Assembly: GCA_025602915.1 (NCBI GenBank) | Contig: JAHLJZ010000009.1 | Coordinates: 124,001 to 188,000, forward strand | Direction: 5' to 3' | Length of the DNA stretch: 64,000 nt | DNA from: Paraphysoderma sedebokerense | Lineage: Eukaryota > Blastocladiomycota > Physodermatomycetes > Physodermatales > Physodermataceae | In this document: positions 13,061 to 23,429 of the stretch, in pieces | Numbering within the stretch: position 1 is the stretch's first letter | Layout of the letters: each line of letters starts with the position of its first letter | Position numbers and translations under genes: made by a program | Notes under the pieces: model-generated | The model's database searches: none | What the model was told of the DNA's origin: nothing | The model's input: the letters and a program-made list of their open reading frames with translations, nothing else

Positions 13061-13123
13061 CCTAGGGATGAAGTCATTCAGCCTAGAGATGAAGTCATTC
13101 GGCCTACGGATGAAGTCATTCGT
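13061..13123. repeat. 21-nt tandem repeat, three units
   Basis: Three consecutive 21-base units start at 13061, 13082 and 13103, each close to CCTAGAGATGAAGTCATTCG. In the open plus-strand frame they read PRDEVIQ, PRDEVIR and PTDEVIR. They lie just downstream of the 54-nt array in the decayed GTPase copy. Confidence 0.85.
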
Positions 13124-13345
13124 CCTTTGCGCCATAGCCTCTTCGTCTACGTCGAGATCCGTCAAGTATCTAGTTCGGCACCGGGACCATCAACAAAGGC
13201 GGGAAATATAAAGTGAACAAAACGGCCCATGAATGAAATTCAGCTTGTTAATTCCACTTTTTGCTTTGTTGTTCGATGGCAGATTCCAAAGGTTATAAAT
13301 CTCATACCCCAAGGAGCGATTTTAATAAAATCTTATTGCAGATGA

Positions 13346-13580
13346 TTATTTCATACGTATCTTTCTACGCACAACATTATAAATGACAAGCAGATTGAGT
13401 CTGCACACTGTCTGCACAGAATAAAATAACCGGAAGATTCAAATTAGAAGCCTTGGAGCCATTCTCGAATACGCTTTTTCATCGCCAAACCACAGCCAAC
13501 CCAAGATTCCTCCTTTCAGACACAACCATCTGAACTCTGTCAAATTGCCCCCTCAAGAAAACACTTTCTAATTGAACACG
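13346..13580. promoter_or_regulatory. 5' region of the HINT gene
   Basis: This covers the end of the duplication to the HINT start codon. It is non-coding and contains pyrimidine-rich stretches such as those just before the ATG at 13581. No specific site was recognised. Confidence 0.3.
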
Positions 13581-14615
13581 ATGGCATCTTCTTGTATTTT
13601 CTGTAAAATCATTCGCAAAGAAATCCCTTCCCTGAAACTGTTCGAAAATGAATTGACCTACGCCTTTCTTGGTTTGTACTTCAGATAACTTGGTTCGTCG
13701 ATTGGCTTGAGGCCTATTAGTCAATAACGCCGTCGAATAATGTATCTCTGTATTAACATCATTGGGTTGTTTGATACGTTCAGATATCGGCCCGTTGTCG
13801 CTAGGTCATGCTGTAAGTGTTTATTGATTCCAGGCTGACAATAGCAGATGGTTCTACGAAAATCGTACTGCGTTGCTTTATTCAGAGATTGAAAAGACTA
13901 GATGAGAGTTTGGGGTTATTCTTTGTCTTGACTTCACGATGATGTATTTGTTTAACACACGATTTTACCTTTTGTATTGTGGCGGTAACCTGACACTCTG
14001 ATGTAAACGAAACCGGCCTCTGTAGCTGGTCATTCCAAAAGGTATCGTCAACTCAATTTTTTTGATTCGAGGCATGATTCTAAGAGTATCCGATATGGGC
14101 GATTGTCAAACACAATTCGATCTCATTTGGCCCTGCCTGGTTCTTCTCTGCCTTCGACATTATCTGATGAGTGTTTGTTTTCCGTGATTAAGCACACGGT
14201 GAATTCCTCCACGATATTCCCGACGAAAATCTTGCCGATTTGATGCCTGTGACAAAAAAAGTTGTCAAGGCTTTGCAAGAAGTGACCGGAATGAAAGATT
14301 ATAATATTTTGCAGGTTTGTCCTGTCATCTCCTTGAATCATGTTATAACAGCCTCCTCATCTTCTCTCTTATGTCTTGGCATGCCTTGATTTTTGCCCCA
14401 CATTATTTTGCAATCCGAATACTGATTTACGTTATGGCTCAAATTTGATAAATACAAAGAACAACGGTCGTGCGGCTCACCAAGTTGTTCCCCACGCACA
14501 TTGGCATATTATTCCGAAGAGAGGGGAGGATGGTTTAGGAATAACTTGGAACACGAAAACCTTCGACAATAATCAGCTGAAAGAGCTGGCTGATAAGTTG
14601 GTCTCTAAAATGTAA
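13581..14615 (+). CDS. HNT1: Histidine-triad hydrolase, HINT type
   Basis: A HIT-superfamily purine nucleoside phosphoramidase (HINT1/Hnt1 type), a small soluble dimer. Five exons join in frame: 13581-13671, 13784-13812, 14026-14041, 14193-14314 and 14460-14615, giving 137 residues. The product starts [20 protein letters not shown] (the CxxC of the family), continues [20 protein letters not shown], then [20 protein letters not shown], and ends with the catalytic triad [13 protein letters not shown] (HxHxH). Exon 3 is only 16 bases long (LVIPK plus one base) and is required to restore the conserved PLSLGHALVIPK motif. Acceptors for exons 4 and 5 are TTAAG and AAAAG-like rather than CAG. The family is well conserved, so the splice model is strongly constrained. 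Confidence 0.88.
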
Positions 14616-14952
14616 TCACTAAGCTCATCCGCAAATAAATTTAGCGCGGAGAGGTAATCCAAGCTCTTGCACGTCAAGGTAGAAAGCGGGAAAGAACAGT
14701 AGTATTATGTCGCATTTTGGGGAGATTTACATATCGGGTGTTCTATGAGACCTACATCCTACTGTGTCGTTGCATTTGAACATTAAAAAAGTATAGAGAA
14801 AATATTACGTTTAATTGCTTTTGTCAATATCAGCTTTCCCATATTTGCTCTTACACGACCTTAATTTGAACTTCATTGGATTTTGCTATATATACAAGAT
14901 GTCCCATCAGAACCAAATTGAAACAGTCCCGCCATTTTAACAAATATCCGAA
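14616..14952. other. intergenic, convergent 3' regions
   Basis: Between HINT and the SCI1-like gene, which converge. AT-rich; no coding or structural feature was recognised. Confidence 0.5.
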
Positions 14953-15943
14953 TTAGCTTTTATTTTGTTGATACTTTGATGCCAAATCACGAAGCATAGC
15001 CATTGTTTTTTCTTCTTTTGCTTGAAATTCTCTTGCTCTAGGATTCTCCGTTATCGAAGCCGAAGCCGGGGGCGGATTCCTCAAAGTTGCAGAGTATGAT
15101 TTTGATGTATTTCCAGCATCATAACTCCGATGGCCCTTTAGCGAGGAAAAGATGAATCAATCAGCTCCAGATATCCGACTAGATTCCTATTTCAAATTCA
15201 TACAAACCTCGCGATCTCTCGAACGTCCATAGTCTCTGTCTCTATTTCTATCTCCAAAATCTCTTCCTCTGCCTCCTACTTGATCTCTGTTCGGTCCAGT
15301 AGCGGGCCCCGCTCGTCGATCTCGTTCTTTAGATTTGATTTTACGTTCCTCGTCTTTGTCAATGACGTCTACCGAATCAGTAACGGATTGAATCCTATCA
15401 AGTTCTTTCTCGGACTAAAGTTTCAATATAAATGAAGTAATTACGAGTTAGAAAAATTCAAAGGTATAGGATGAATATAATAAATTGTAACCAAGTTCTT
15501 AGTGAAGCCCCATTTGAATTTGGTTGTATCCTGATGCTGTAATTTATGTGATTCATAGTACTTGGCTGTAATTCCAAACAGTCAACAAATTTTAATCAAT
15601 TCTCTTAATCATGTTATGTATATCAAGCTAAGACATAATCAAACCCACGTTTCAATTTTCCTTCATTCCATCTTTTTACAAATTTCTTGAAGTGTTTACG
15701 ACTTTCATCAGACGATAAATCTTCAAAGAAAATCTTTTTACGCTCTTTTAGCCATAATCTAAACTCATTTGCTCGAAGAAAATAGTCGTCAGTTGAAATT
15801 GGAGTCAAATTCGGAATTGATGGTGTGGGTGCGCCAGAACCAGAGTCGTCGGAGTCTGAAGCCTTTGATGACTTGTGTTTTTTCTTATGATGAGAATGCG
15901 ACGAAGAAGACTCTGATTTCCTTTTCGAATGATGGGAAGACAT
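14953..15943 (-). CDS. Nuclear SCI1-like (style cell-cycle inhibitor family) protein
   Basis: Four exons. The start MSSHHSKRKSESSS at 15943 opens a basic, serine- and histidine-rich region (HSHHKKKHKSSK, a likely nuclear localisation signal). Next comes the conserved core TPISTDDYFLRANEFRLWLK, then FFEDLSSDESRKHFKKFVKR and WNEGKLKRGFDY, which resembles the plant style cell-cycle inhibitor 1 family and its fungal relatives. The second exon encodes YYESHKLQHQDTTKFKWGF. The third is charged and Arg/Asp-rich (RDRRAGPATGP, then GRDFGDRNRDRDYGRSRDRE). The last carries GHRSYDAGN and ends AMLRDLASKYQQNKS. The RD-rich tail recalls splicing-associated proteins. Molecular function in fungi is unknown; nuclear, possibly splicing-linked, is an inference. 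The divergent HBS1 gene starts 200 bases away. Confidence 0.6.
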
Positions 15944-16143
15944 TGTCTGTGTAATGTAGATTTGCAATATACCAAGAAATGTAAATGTCGTCAATTAAGT
16001 GATTTTAAGCGCGGACGAAATTCCTCGTTCGTAGTCAGACCGCGGCCAACAACAAAAAAGTTCAATTTAAAACTCAGCTGAAGACTTTATTCCTCATCAC
16101 AAATCGTTTTTCCACATTCGTCTGAGATTTTCATCGCAGCGAG
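15944..16143. promoter_or_regulatory. divergent promoter region, SCI1-like / HBS1
   Basis: The two start codons are 200 bases apart and point away from each other, so promoters of both genes must share this stretch. No individual site was recognised. Confidence 0.35.
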
Positions 16144-19100
16144 ATGTCGAGACATAGGATAGTAAGAAATATGTCTGCTGAAGGTAATTGCTCCCTTCAT
16201 CTGCCGTTGATTTTTATTCCGATCCCTTAATTCGCCACCGCTGCGTCATTGACTTCTTGATTCTTCATTGCCTCATTCAAATGGTCCCAATCTTTTAACG
16301 AAATGTTAAACATAAAACAGACTACGAAGATGACTTTTCAGACGATTATGATCAAGCGGACGAAGAAGAAGAGCAGCTGCAAGCGGCCGTTGAACAGGTT
16401 TCGGATATTGTTGGGGATGGATTTTCACGGCACGAAATTGAAGAGACACTCTACTATTATAGTATGAATATTGAGAAAAGTGTCCGATGGCTACTTGGTT
16501 GGTTTCCTTTTTGGCTGTTGGCTTTTTTAAAGAAATTGGTTGAATTTGTATTGACTCGCTTAATATCTCAATAAGATGGAATAGATGAGGACGATGCATC
16601 TGAGGCGAAACCCAAATCAAAGCAGTCAAAGTCAGGTGAGTCACTTATGGTTCTGTTCATACAGATTACTTTTTTTTGTTCTGCTATGATGCAGTTGGGG
16701 TGGCAGTGTATCATGCTTTCAGGCAAAGGTAATAAGGTGAGGGTCATGTTGAATAGACTAGTTCTGTCTTTCTAATCGCATCATTCCGCTAACATAACTT
16801 CGCATGCTGACACCCATAATCTTTCTGCTCTCTAGGAAAACCAAGATCCTTGCCGACCGTAAATCGCCCTTTTTCGTCAACAGAATCGACAGAGAGCTCG
16901 AAACAAACGCCATCAATACTTAATACAAGTATATCGTCCCTGATCGTACCGTCAGCTTCTTCGCAAAAGCCGCCAACCTCTTCAATATCTGCTTTACTCA
17001 ACCAGCCCCTCAACCTTAACTCCTCGCCGTCCAACAAACCATTATCCCTACTCTCGACTCCGCTCAGCTCTTTGCCTTCCACCGCACTGAGTGACTCAAA
17101 ACCCAGAAACACATCATCATTGTCAAGTCTGCTTAGTGGCAAACCTTCAGCATCGACCTCGTCGCTTTTGAGACAGCCCTTAAATCTCAATTCAACCTCC
17201 TCATTACAAACCAGTTCGTCACTCTCCTCCTCTCTTAGTAATGCCAAATCTTCAACTGAGAGTAGCACCACTTTATCGAGCTTACTTAAATCTGCTCCTG
17301 GGGCCACTTTATCGAGCTTGGCGTCATCACAACGACGAGCGAGTTCAGATGTCATTTCTGCAGCTTTAAGTGCCATCGGGAGTTCTGCTGCCCCGACCAC
17401 AAAAGCAGCCACCATCAGTCTTTCTTCTCTTTCCTCTGCTGCGCCACAGCAGCGGAAACCGCCTACATCGTCATTCCAGACGACTTCATCCGCTACGTCG
17501 ATTCAAAAATCTGCGCCAGTCACCACTCCATCTATACCCAAAAACCCTTTGTCCGCCCTGCCATCCCAACTTGCATCATTACTTTGCGACATACCTTCAA
17601 CAGCAAATTCATTTTCGAACGAAGAGCGTGATTTGTACAGAAAAGCGGTTAACAATGTTTTTGGTCCTTTTTTTCGTTACCCTTATTCTCTCAATACAGT
17701 GCAGCCCACAAAGAAAAATGCTAAAGATATAAAGCCTTTCGAATTTGACACCCCAAGTCCCGATGATGTTGTTTTAACAGCCCAAAGCAAGAAGTCTGGG
17801 CCGGAAAAACGTATTTACTGAGAAGTCCTTATATGTGTTTCTCGTCATATCTTTTTCGTTGATGTCTATTTTGTTTTAGCGAAACCAGCGAAACAAACTC
17901 CGCCGAAGAAGCCATCTGCTTCCTCCGTTCAGTTTTCTTCCAATATGGATCAAGCAGCATCGGACATCGCTGGTCTCAATTTAACTCCATCGCAGCCAAT
18001 TACGAAGCCTTCTATGTCAAGATCAGCATCAGATCTTGCTATTTCATCCGCCACAACTTCTCGAAGTGGCTCGCCAAAGATGAATCGAAAGTTGGACATT
18101 AAGGAAGAGTTAGCGAAAAGGAGTAAAGAACGAGAAAGTCTGAACTTGGTGGTTGTTGGTATGTTGAGTGATTTGCCGCATCCAACCGTGATTACCGCTC
18201 TAAAGTCAATAATAAATGATTTGCAGGTCATGTTGATGCTGGCAAATCTACCCTGATGGGTCATTTGCTCTACGACATCGGTGAAGTTCAAGATAAAGCG
18301 ATGCGAAAGTATGAAAGAGACTCGCAGAAAGTGGGCAAAGGGTCGTTTGCATATGCATGGGTGTTAGACGAAACAGAAGAAGAGCGCAGCCGGTATGAGT
18401 TCTTCACCTTCACTACCCGTTCTTCCTCCTTCGCACATAAAACTAAAACTATTTTCTATTTACTTCGCGCCGAATTTGTCAGTGGAATAACAATTGATGT
18501 TGCCGTGACAACTTTTGTTACACCTCACCGTAAATTCACGTTAATGGATGCTCCTGGGCATCGTGACTTTATCCCAAATATGATATCAGGTGCCGCCCAA
18601 GCGGATGTAGCCATTCTTGTGGTAGACTCAAGTCCTGGTGAATTTGAAGCGGGCTTTGAAAGTAACGGTCAAACAAAAGAGCATGCATTGCTGATTCGAA
18701 GTTTAGGGGTGAAAGAAGTCTGCGTAGCGATCAATAAATTAGACATGGTTTGTTCTTAATTCTCCTTTAAAGGCTCAGTCGTTTCGTCTCCGCCTTTTCT
18801 TTGCTAATCAATTCAAATCTGTGCACTTCCTTAGATGAATTGGTCGGAGGCTCGCTACGAAGAAATTGTATCTAAACTTATAGCATTTTTAGTTCAAGCC
18901 GGATTCAAAAAAGACAAATTATATTTTGTACCCACCAGCGGGTTAACTGGTGAAAATCTAATGAAGTGTACGGAGACGGATTTAAAGCAATGGTACAAGG
19001 GAAAGACCTTGTATGATACAATTGGTAAGTGTTTTATTGTCTTACAGACTTACTATTCACGGCCTCATATCTTACGCGGAAATATAAAAGACAATTTTGA

Positions 19101-20070
19101 GGTACCTCAACGACCGGTTGATAAGCCATTCCGATTATCCATCGTTGACTTCTACAAAGGTGGAGCAAGCGGTGGCTCCGTGACTATTATTGGTCGAGTT
19201 GATTCTGGTTATTTTCAGGTCGGAGAAACCCTCACGGTTATGCCTTTGGGTGAATCCGGAGTTGTGAGGAGTATTGAATTGAACGATGAGATAGTGAAAT
19301 GGGCGGTTGCAGGTGACCATGTTAGTGTAAGCGTGGCTGGATTAGATGTCATCCAATTGGGGTACGTTTTACATATTATATTCCATTGGTTTGCTTCGCG
19401 GTGGTTTTATTTGAATATGCAGATTCACAAATGTTGGCTTATTTTCAATTCCAGAATTGGACACGTTCTCTGCCCACCTTCAGCTCCTATCCCAATTACA
19501 AACCATATTGGCGCACGAATTGTCGTATTTGACGTAAAAATTCCTGTGACACTCGGTTTCCCGGTTCGTGTCTCGCTTGATTTTTCGTCTATTTCTTGGA
19601 TGAGTAGTTTTTTGTCACGTTTATACTTATGTTCCTCCATGTCATTACCTGCCATTTTGTTATTCTTTAGGTCATTTTTCATCATGGATCTCTCACCGAA
19701 ACCGCCAATATAACAAAATTAATAGCAACATTGAATAAGTCGACGGGCGAGGTATTAAAGAAAAACCCCAGGTAAATCATCGACACCAACCACCTTAAAC
19801 CGAACCGACATTTAGTGTCATTTTATTTTCCATTCTTTCGTCTGCAAATACGTATTCTCATTATTATGTTTAAGGTGCATCACGAAACAATCAACTGCAA
19901 TTGTTGAAATCAAATTATCGAGACCGATATGTTTAGAGTTGTATCAAACTTCAAAGGAACTGGGAAGATTCATGTTAAGGAAAGGAGGTGAAACTGTCGC
20001 AGCCGGAATAGTAACTGAGGTTCGTTTGGTTTCAGCATCGTCCATCGTGCGATTAACTTGTGTGCAATAG
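16144..20070 (+). CDS. HBS1: HBS1 translational GTPase (Dom34/Pelota partner)
   Basis: HBS1 binds Pelota/Dom34 and delivers it to stalled ribosomes for splitting (no-go and non-stop rescue). The start [14 protein letters not shown] is the standard HBS1 opening. The second exon holds the HBS1 N-terminal helical domain ([19 protein letters not shown]). A long Ser/Thr-rich exon follows (about 16835-17810), ending with [16 protein letters not shown], the conserved HBS1 linker. The eEF1A-like core has all G motifs: GHVDAGKST, the switch [16 protein letters not shown] and NKLDM. Domain II/III blocks include [25 protein letters not shown] and a C-terminus [20 protein letters not shown]. About eleven exons. 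The last exon is read to TAG at 20068; a further spliced ending cannot be excluded. Confidence 0.88.
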
Positions 20071-20320
20071 TGAATTAACCGTCTGCCTTATGAGTAGATT
20101 CTGAATTATCATCAGCCAGCCGGAAGTTGAATTTGGCGATTTTGAAAGAATGAAAAATAATAGCAACGCAAATATGCAATTCAAGTTGCGCACGGAATGC
20201 TCGTTCGCTTGTCTTGGATAAATACTTCATTGAAACATTTGAAATAAATACAACGTATTAATTATTTCAGACTTCGCTACCGCTGAATGTGTTTAGAGTT
20301 CAGTCACAATTATTATTTCG
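20071..20320. other. short convergent spacer, HBS1 / transporter
   Basis: The two genes converge with 250 bases between their stop codons. It is AT-rich, with no recognised feature. Confidence 0.4.
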
Positions 20321-22859
20321 TCAATCGTCGTTATCAATCTCACTACCTTTTCCGCTTCCACTTCCCTTCTTTCGTCCCCCACTACCAGAAAAACCACTAT
20401 TCTCGTCTTCTATAGAGCTATCACTATCTTCTCCCAAATCAAATTCAATTACTTCGCCACTCTCCATTTTATCAGCAAATCTTAAGCGAGAATGATGATG
20501 TCCATATGTGAAATACACAATGAGTCCAAGCGCCATCCAAACAACTAATCGTATAATAGTGGCGAATGTAGCCGTCAATAACAACAAGCCAGACGAGAAT
20601 GCACCGAGTAGGGGGATTGGGTACGGTCCAAATGGAACTTTGAAGGCTCGGGGGAGATCTGGTCGAGTACGTCGTAGAATTAAAACACCTAATGGCATCG
20701 AAGACAGATGGTAAGTAAATAACAATTCAAAATGGACGCGAACAATAAGGTGCCGCTTTACCGAGACAGACGAGAACAAAGGCAAAGAGAGTTCCTATAA
20801 GAATTTGGATTGTTAGACTACGAGCCCAAAGCATGTCGCACGAAGAGGAAACACAAACCAATTGAAGTCAATTCTCCTAAAATATCGATCGGCAGTAATC
20901 CTGGACGAAGGAGTTTAGAATGGCAAATTTTCCAAATGAATAATTATGGGACGAGGTTGAAAAATATTACCGCCGCAGATAGCACATGCCACGCCTGATA
21001 CGATAGTCATTTTGTATGGTGTTTTATGAACTGGGTGGAGCTCACCAGCCCATGCCGGTAATAAACCGTCTTTACTCATTGCAAAGAATATTCTGGGTTG
21101 CGCCATTAAGCTGACTAACATCACAGATATGAGACCACCAATCGCACCGAGCTCAACGAGAATTGCCAACCACCGTTGGTCTGTCGCCTGGATTCCGACG
21201 GCAATTGGATGAGGGACATTGAGGGAGGTGTAAGGAACTATACCCGTAAGCGTGAGAGAAACCAGAATATAGAGAGTTGTACAAATAGTGAGGGAAGCAA
21301 GAATGCCTATGGGAAGATCGCGTTGAGGGTTTCTAGCTTCTTGTGCTGCTGTTGAGACCGCATCAAACCCGATATAACTGAGGTGAAACAATGTCAGAAA
21401 CGAAGAATTACGGTGAAGGATGATATTTTGTGGCTTAATATGGTCTGTCTCACCTAAAGAATACAGTAGTCGCTCCCTGGAATATACCGCTGGGTTGGAT
21501 TTAATTCAGTATTTGCATCTAGTACAAGAGCATTTGATTAAGAACACATACCTGATCCCAAACTTCCCAAATGCTCCTGCGTTAGGAGGGACGAATGGAG
21601 CCCAATTTTCAGATTGAATGAACGGAATAGTTGCACAAACGAATATGACAATCACCAATACTTTCAAAACTACTACCACATTATTAAATCCAACGCTTTC
21701 TTTTGCACCTCTCACCAGTAGACCTGTTATAGCCAAAACTGCGACAACAGCCGGAAGATTTATAATGGCGCCCGTTGCATGGAAAGATTCCGTATTAGGG
21801 TCATAAATAATGGGGGATGTAGTTATTGCAGCAGGGAGGGTAATTCCCACCGCATCTTGGAAGAATGCTGTAAAATAGCCGGAGAAGCCGACACTGACAG
21901 TGGCTGCTCCAATCTAAATTTCGTCATGTTAATATGTGAGTAAATTATTCCAATATCGTATGGCGAATGAGAGAAAACTACCAAATATTCAAGGATTAAG
22001 TCCCATCCAATGATCCAGCCGAGTAATTCTCCTAAGGTCGCATAGCTGACTTTGCAATTTGCTTCAGTTCAGAATTTGACGGAACCAGATAAAGATTTCA
22101 TGAATTTACCTGTAAGTATATGCGGAGCCAGCTATTGGAAGAACAGATGCTAATTCACTATAGCATAAAGCTGCAAACATTGAAGCAATACCTGAAGGGC
22201 GGTCAGACGTTACATTACACCGGTTCCAGGAGAAATCTCAGGCAAACTAGTCTCATACCTGCTAAGAGAAAAGATAATACAACAGCAGGTCCGGCATTTA
22301 CTGCGGCTGCACGGCCAGTTAACACGAATATTCCGCTAAATGTGAATGCTAAAATGTCAGTGATTTGTGAAAGTGCGTCTAAGTAATGGACAAGACCTCA
22401 CGTTCCAATGATGCCTCCAACACCAATAAATGTCAAGTCCCATGCTGAGAGATTTCTTTTCAACTCACTCTTACGGCCCTCTTCCAATACGGATTCTATG
22501 GATTTGGTTTTCAATAATTGAGACCGAGAAAACGATCCAAACTTCCATCGACGCTGGATATGAAATTCCATTCTTAGCAATCAGGGAATACTGAAGTAAA
22601 CGCTACAGATTTGCATCTAAACTCTAAGAAAGAGTACTTACTCTTCTGGGGCCGGAATTAAAGTCTCCATGGCTATTCGCATTCTCAAGATTAATCAATT
22701 CAATGCGGTCGTCATCGTCCGGGTTTCCTGGACTCGCCAGCGCCCGGATTTCGGTGAGCTAAATGGAGAGAATGAGATGAGGGGTCTCGAGCCTGATAAA
22801 TTTCTTTTCTATATCGAAGTGTTGGCACTACATACCGACTTTGGAAAAGTAGTTGTCAT
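20321..22859 (-). CDS. Cationic amino-acid transporter (APC superfamily, CAT type)
   Basis: A multi-spanning plasma or vacuolar membrane permease for amino acids. Exon 1 is only 24 bases (22859-22836, MTTTFPKS) and joins in frame to exon 2 (22758-22642: LTEIRALASPGNPDDDD to NSGPRR), then to RRWKFGSFSRSQLL. Next comes ELKRNLSAWDLTFIGVGGII, the first helix with its GxGxIIG motif typical of CAT transporters. Further blocks are FHLSYIGFDAVSTAAQEARN (the helix 6 F.GFD region), NPQRDLPIGILASL, and ISVMLVSLMAQPRIFFAMS followed by KDGLLPAW. The C-terminal part has LILRRTRPDLPRAFKVPFGP, as in CAT/YfnA proteins, two more hydrophobic segments, and an acidic Ser/Gly-rich tail. Around 12 membrane helices are expected. 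Specificity within the family cannot be read from sequence alone. Confidence 0.82.
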
Positions 22860-23429
22860 TTGCACATTAAGGAGATGTAGATACGGTGGGACAGTTGCGC
22901 GAACGAATGACGAGCTTCGAGAAGGAATGAGAGTAATTGTGGAACAATTATCCTGTCAGCCATACATTTGGGGCCGCCTTATTTTCCGCATATAACGTGA
23001 GCTTTATCAAAGTATGATTGAGAAGAGATTTCCACACGAAGGGAAATTATTCAGCTTGGCTTTATGATTTATCTGCAGAACCACAACCCTCTTTTCTTAT
23101 ATATTTCACCGAGTTGAATAATTGAATAGTGCCTTCCAGCAAATATAGTGTTCATTGACATAAGTATATATTTGAGACTCAGTTTACTTTATTTCTAGTT
23201 ATTAACTATAGAAATTCATTCAATCGACTCAAATGAAAATGTCACCAATTGGCAACAAAGCATCAGTTTCATAAAATCGCGGAACAGCGAGAAAAGCCCC
23301 GTCACCATGGAGATAGTCACGCGACTAAGACGCACCGCAAACTACCAGTTTCTTTTATTTCAAATTGAAACAAATTCGGCATTTCTTCTCCATTCATTCT
23401 CCCCAACAATCTCTATTTATCAACTCAAA
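22860..23429. other. intergenic, divergent 5' regions of transporter and FKBP genes
   Basis: 570 bases between two genes that point away from each other, expected to hold both promoters. An open frame at 22669-22995 (+) overlaps the transporter exons antisense and is not supported. No repeats were seen. Confidence 0.45.

Larger units (their letters stand above)
11693..13345 (+). pseudogene. Tandem, GTPase-less decayed copy of the preceding GBP-like gene
   Basis: Blocks of this segment match the upstream gene in the same order: 11693-11940 (as 8970-9240), 12284-12330 (as 9317-9360), about 12455-12620 (as 10905-11150), and 13130-13345 (as 11460-11690). The whole G domain is missing. The stretch equivalent to the PDMR repeats is replaced by 54-nt repeats (12737-13006) and 21-nt repeats (13061-13123). 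The final PDMR unit has lost about 15 bases, so PGPSTKAG is followed by a shifted ending. An open frame of about 250 codons (12452-13216, first ATG codon) still spans the repeats and translates to hydrophobic 18-residue units. Because the catalytic domain is gone and the conserved ending is broken, this is most simply a pseudogene, though the remaining frame could be expressed. Confidence 0.6.

Noticed and set aside
16789-17415. Minus-strand frame of about 200 codons
   Set aside because: It is antisense to the Ser-rich HBS1 exon, whose repetitive codons keep the other strand open; no motif.
22669-22995. Plus-strand frame of 108 codons starting at CCATGG
   Set aside because: It overlaps the first two exons of the transporter on the other strand and shows no family signal.
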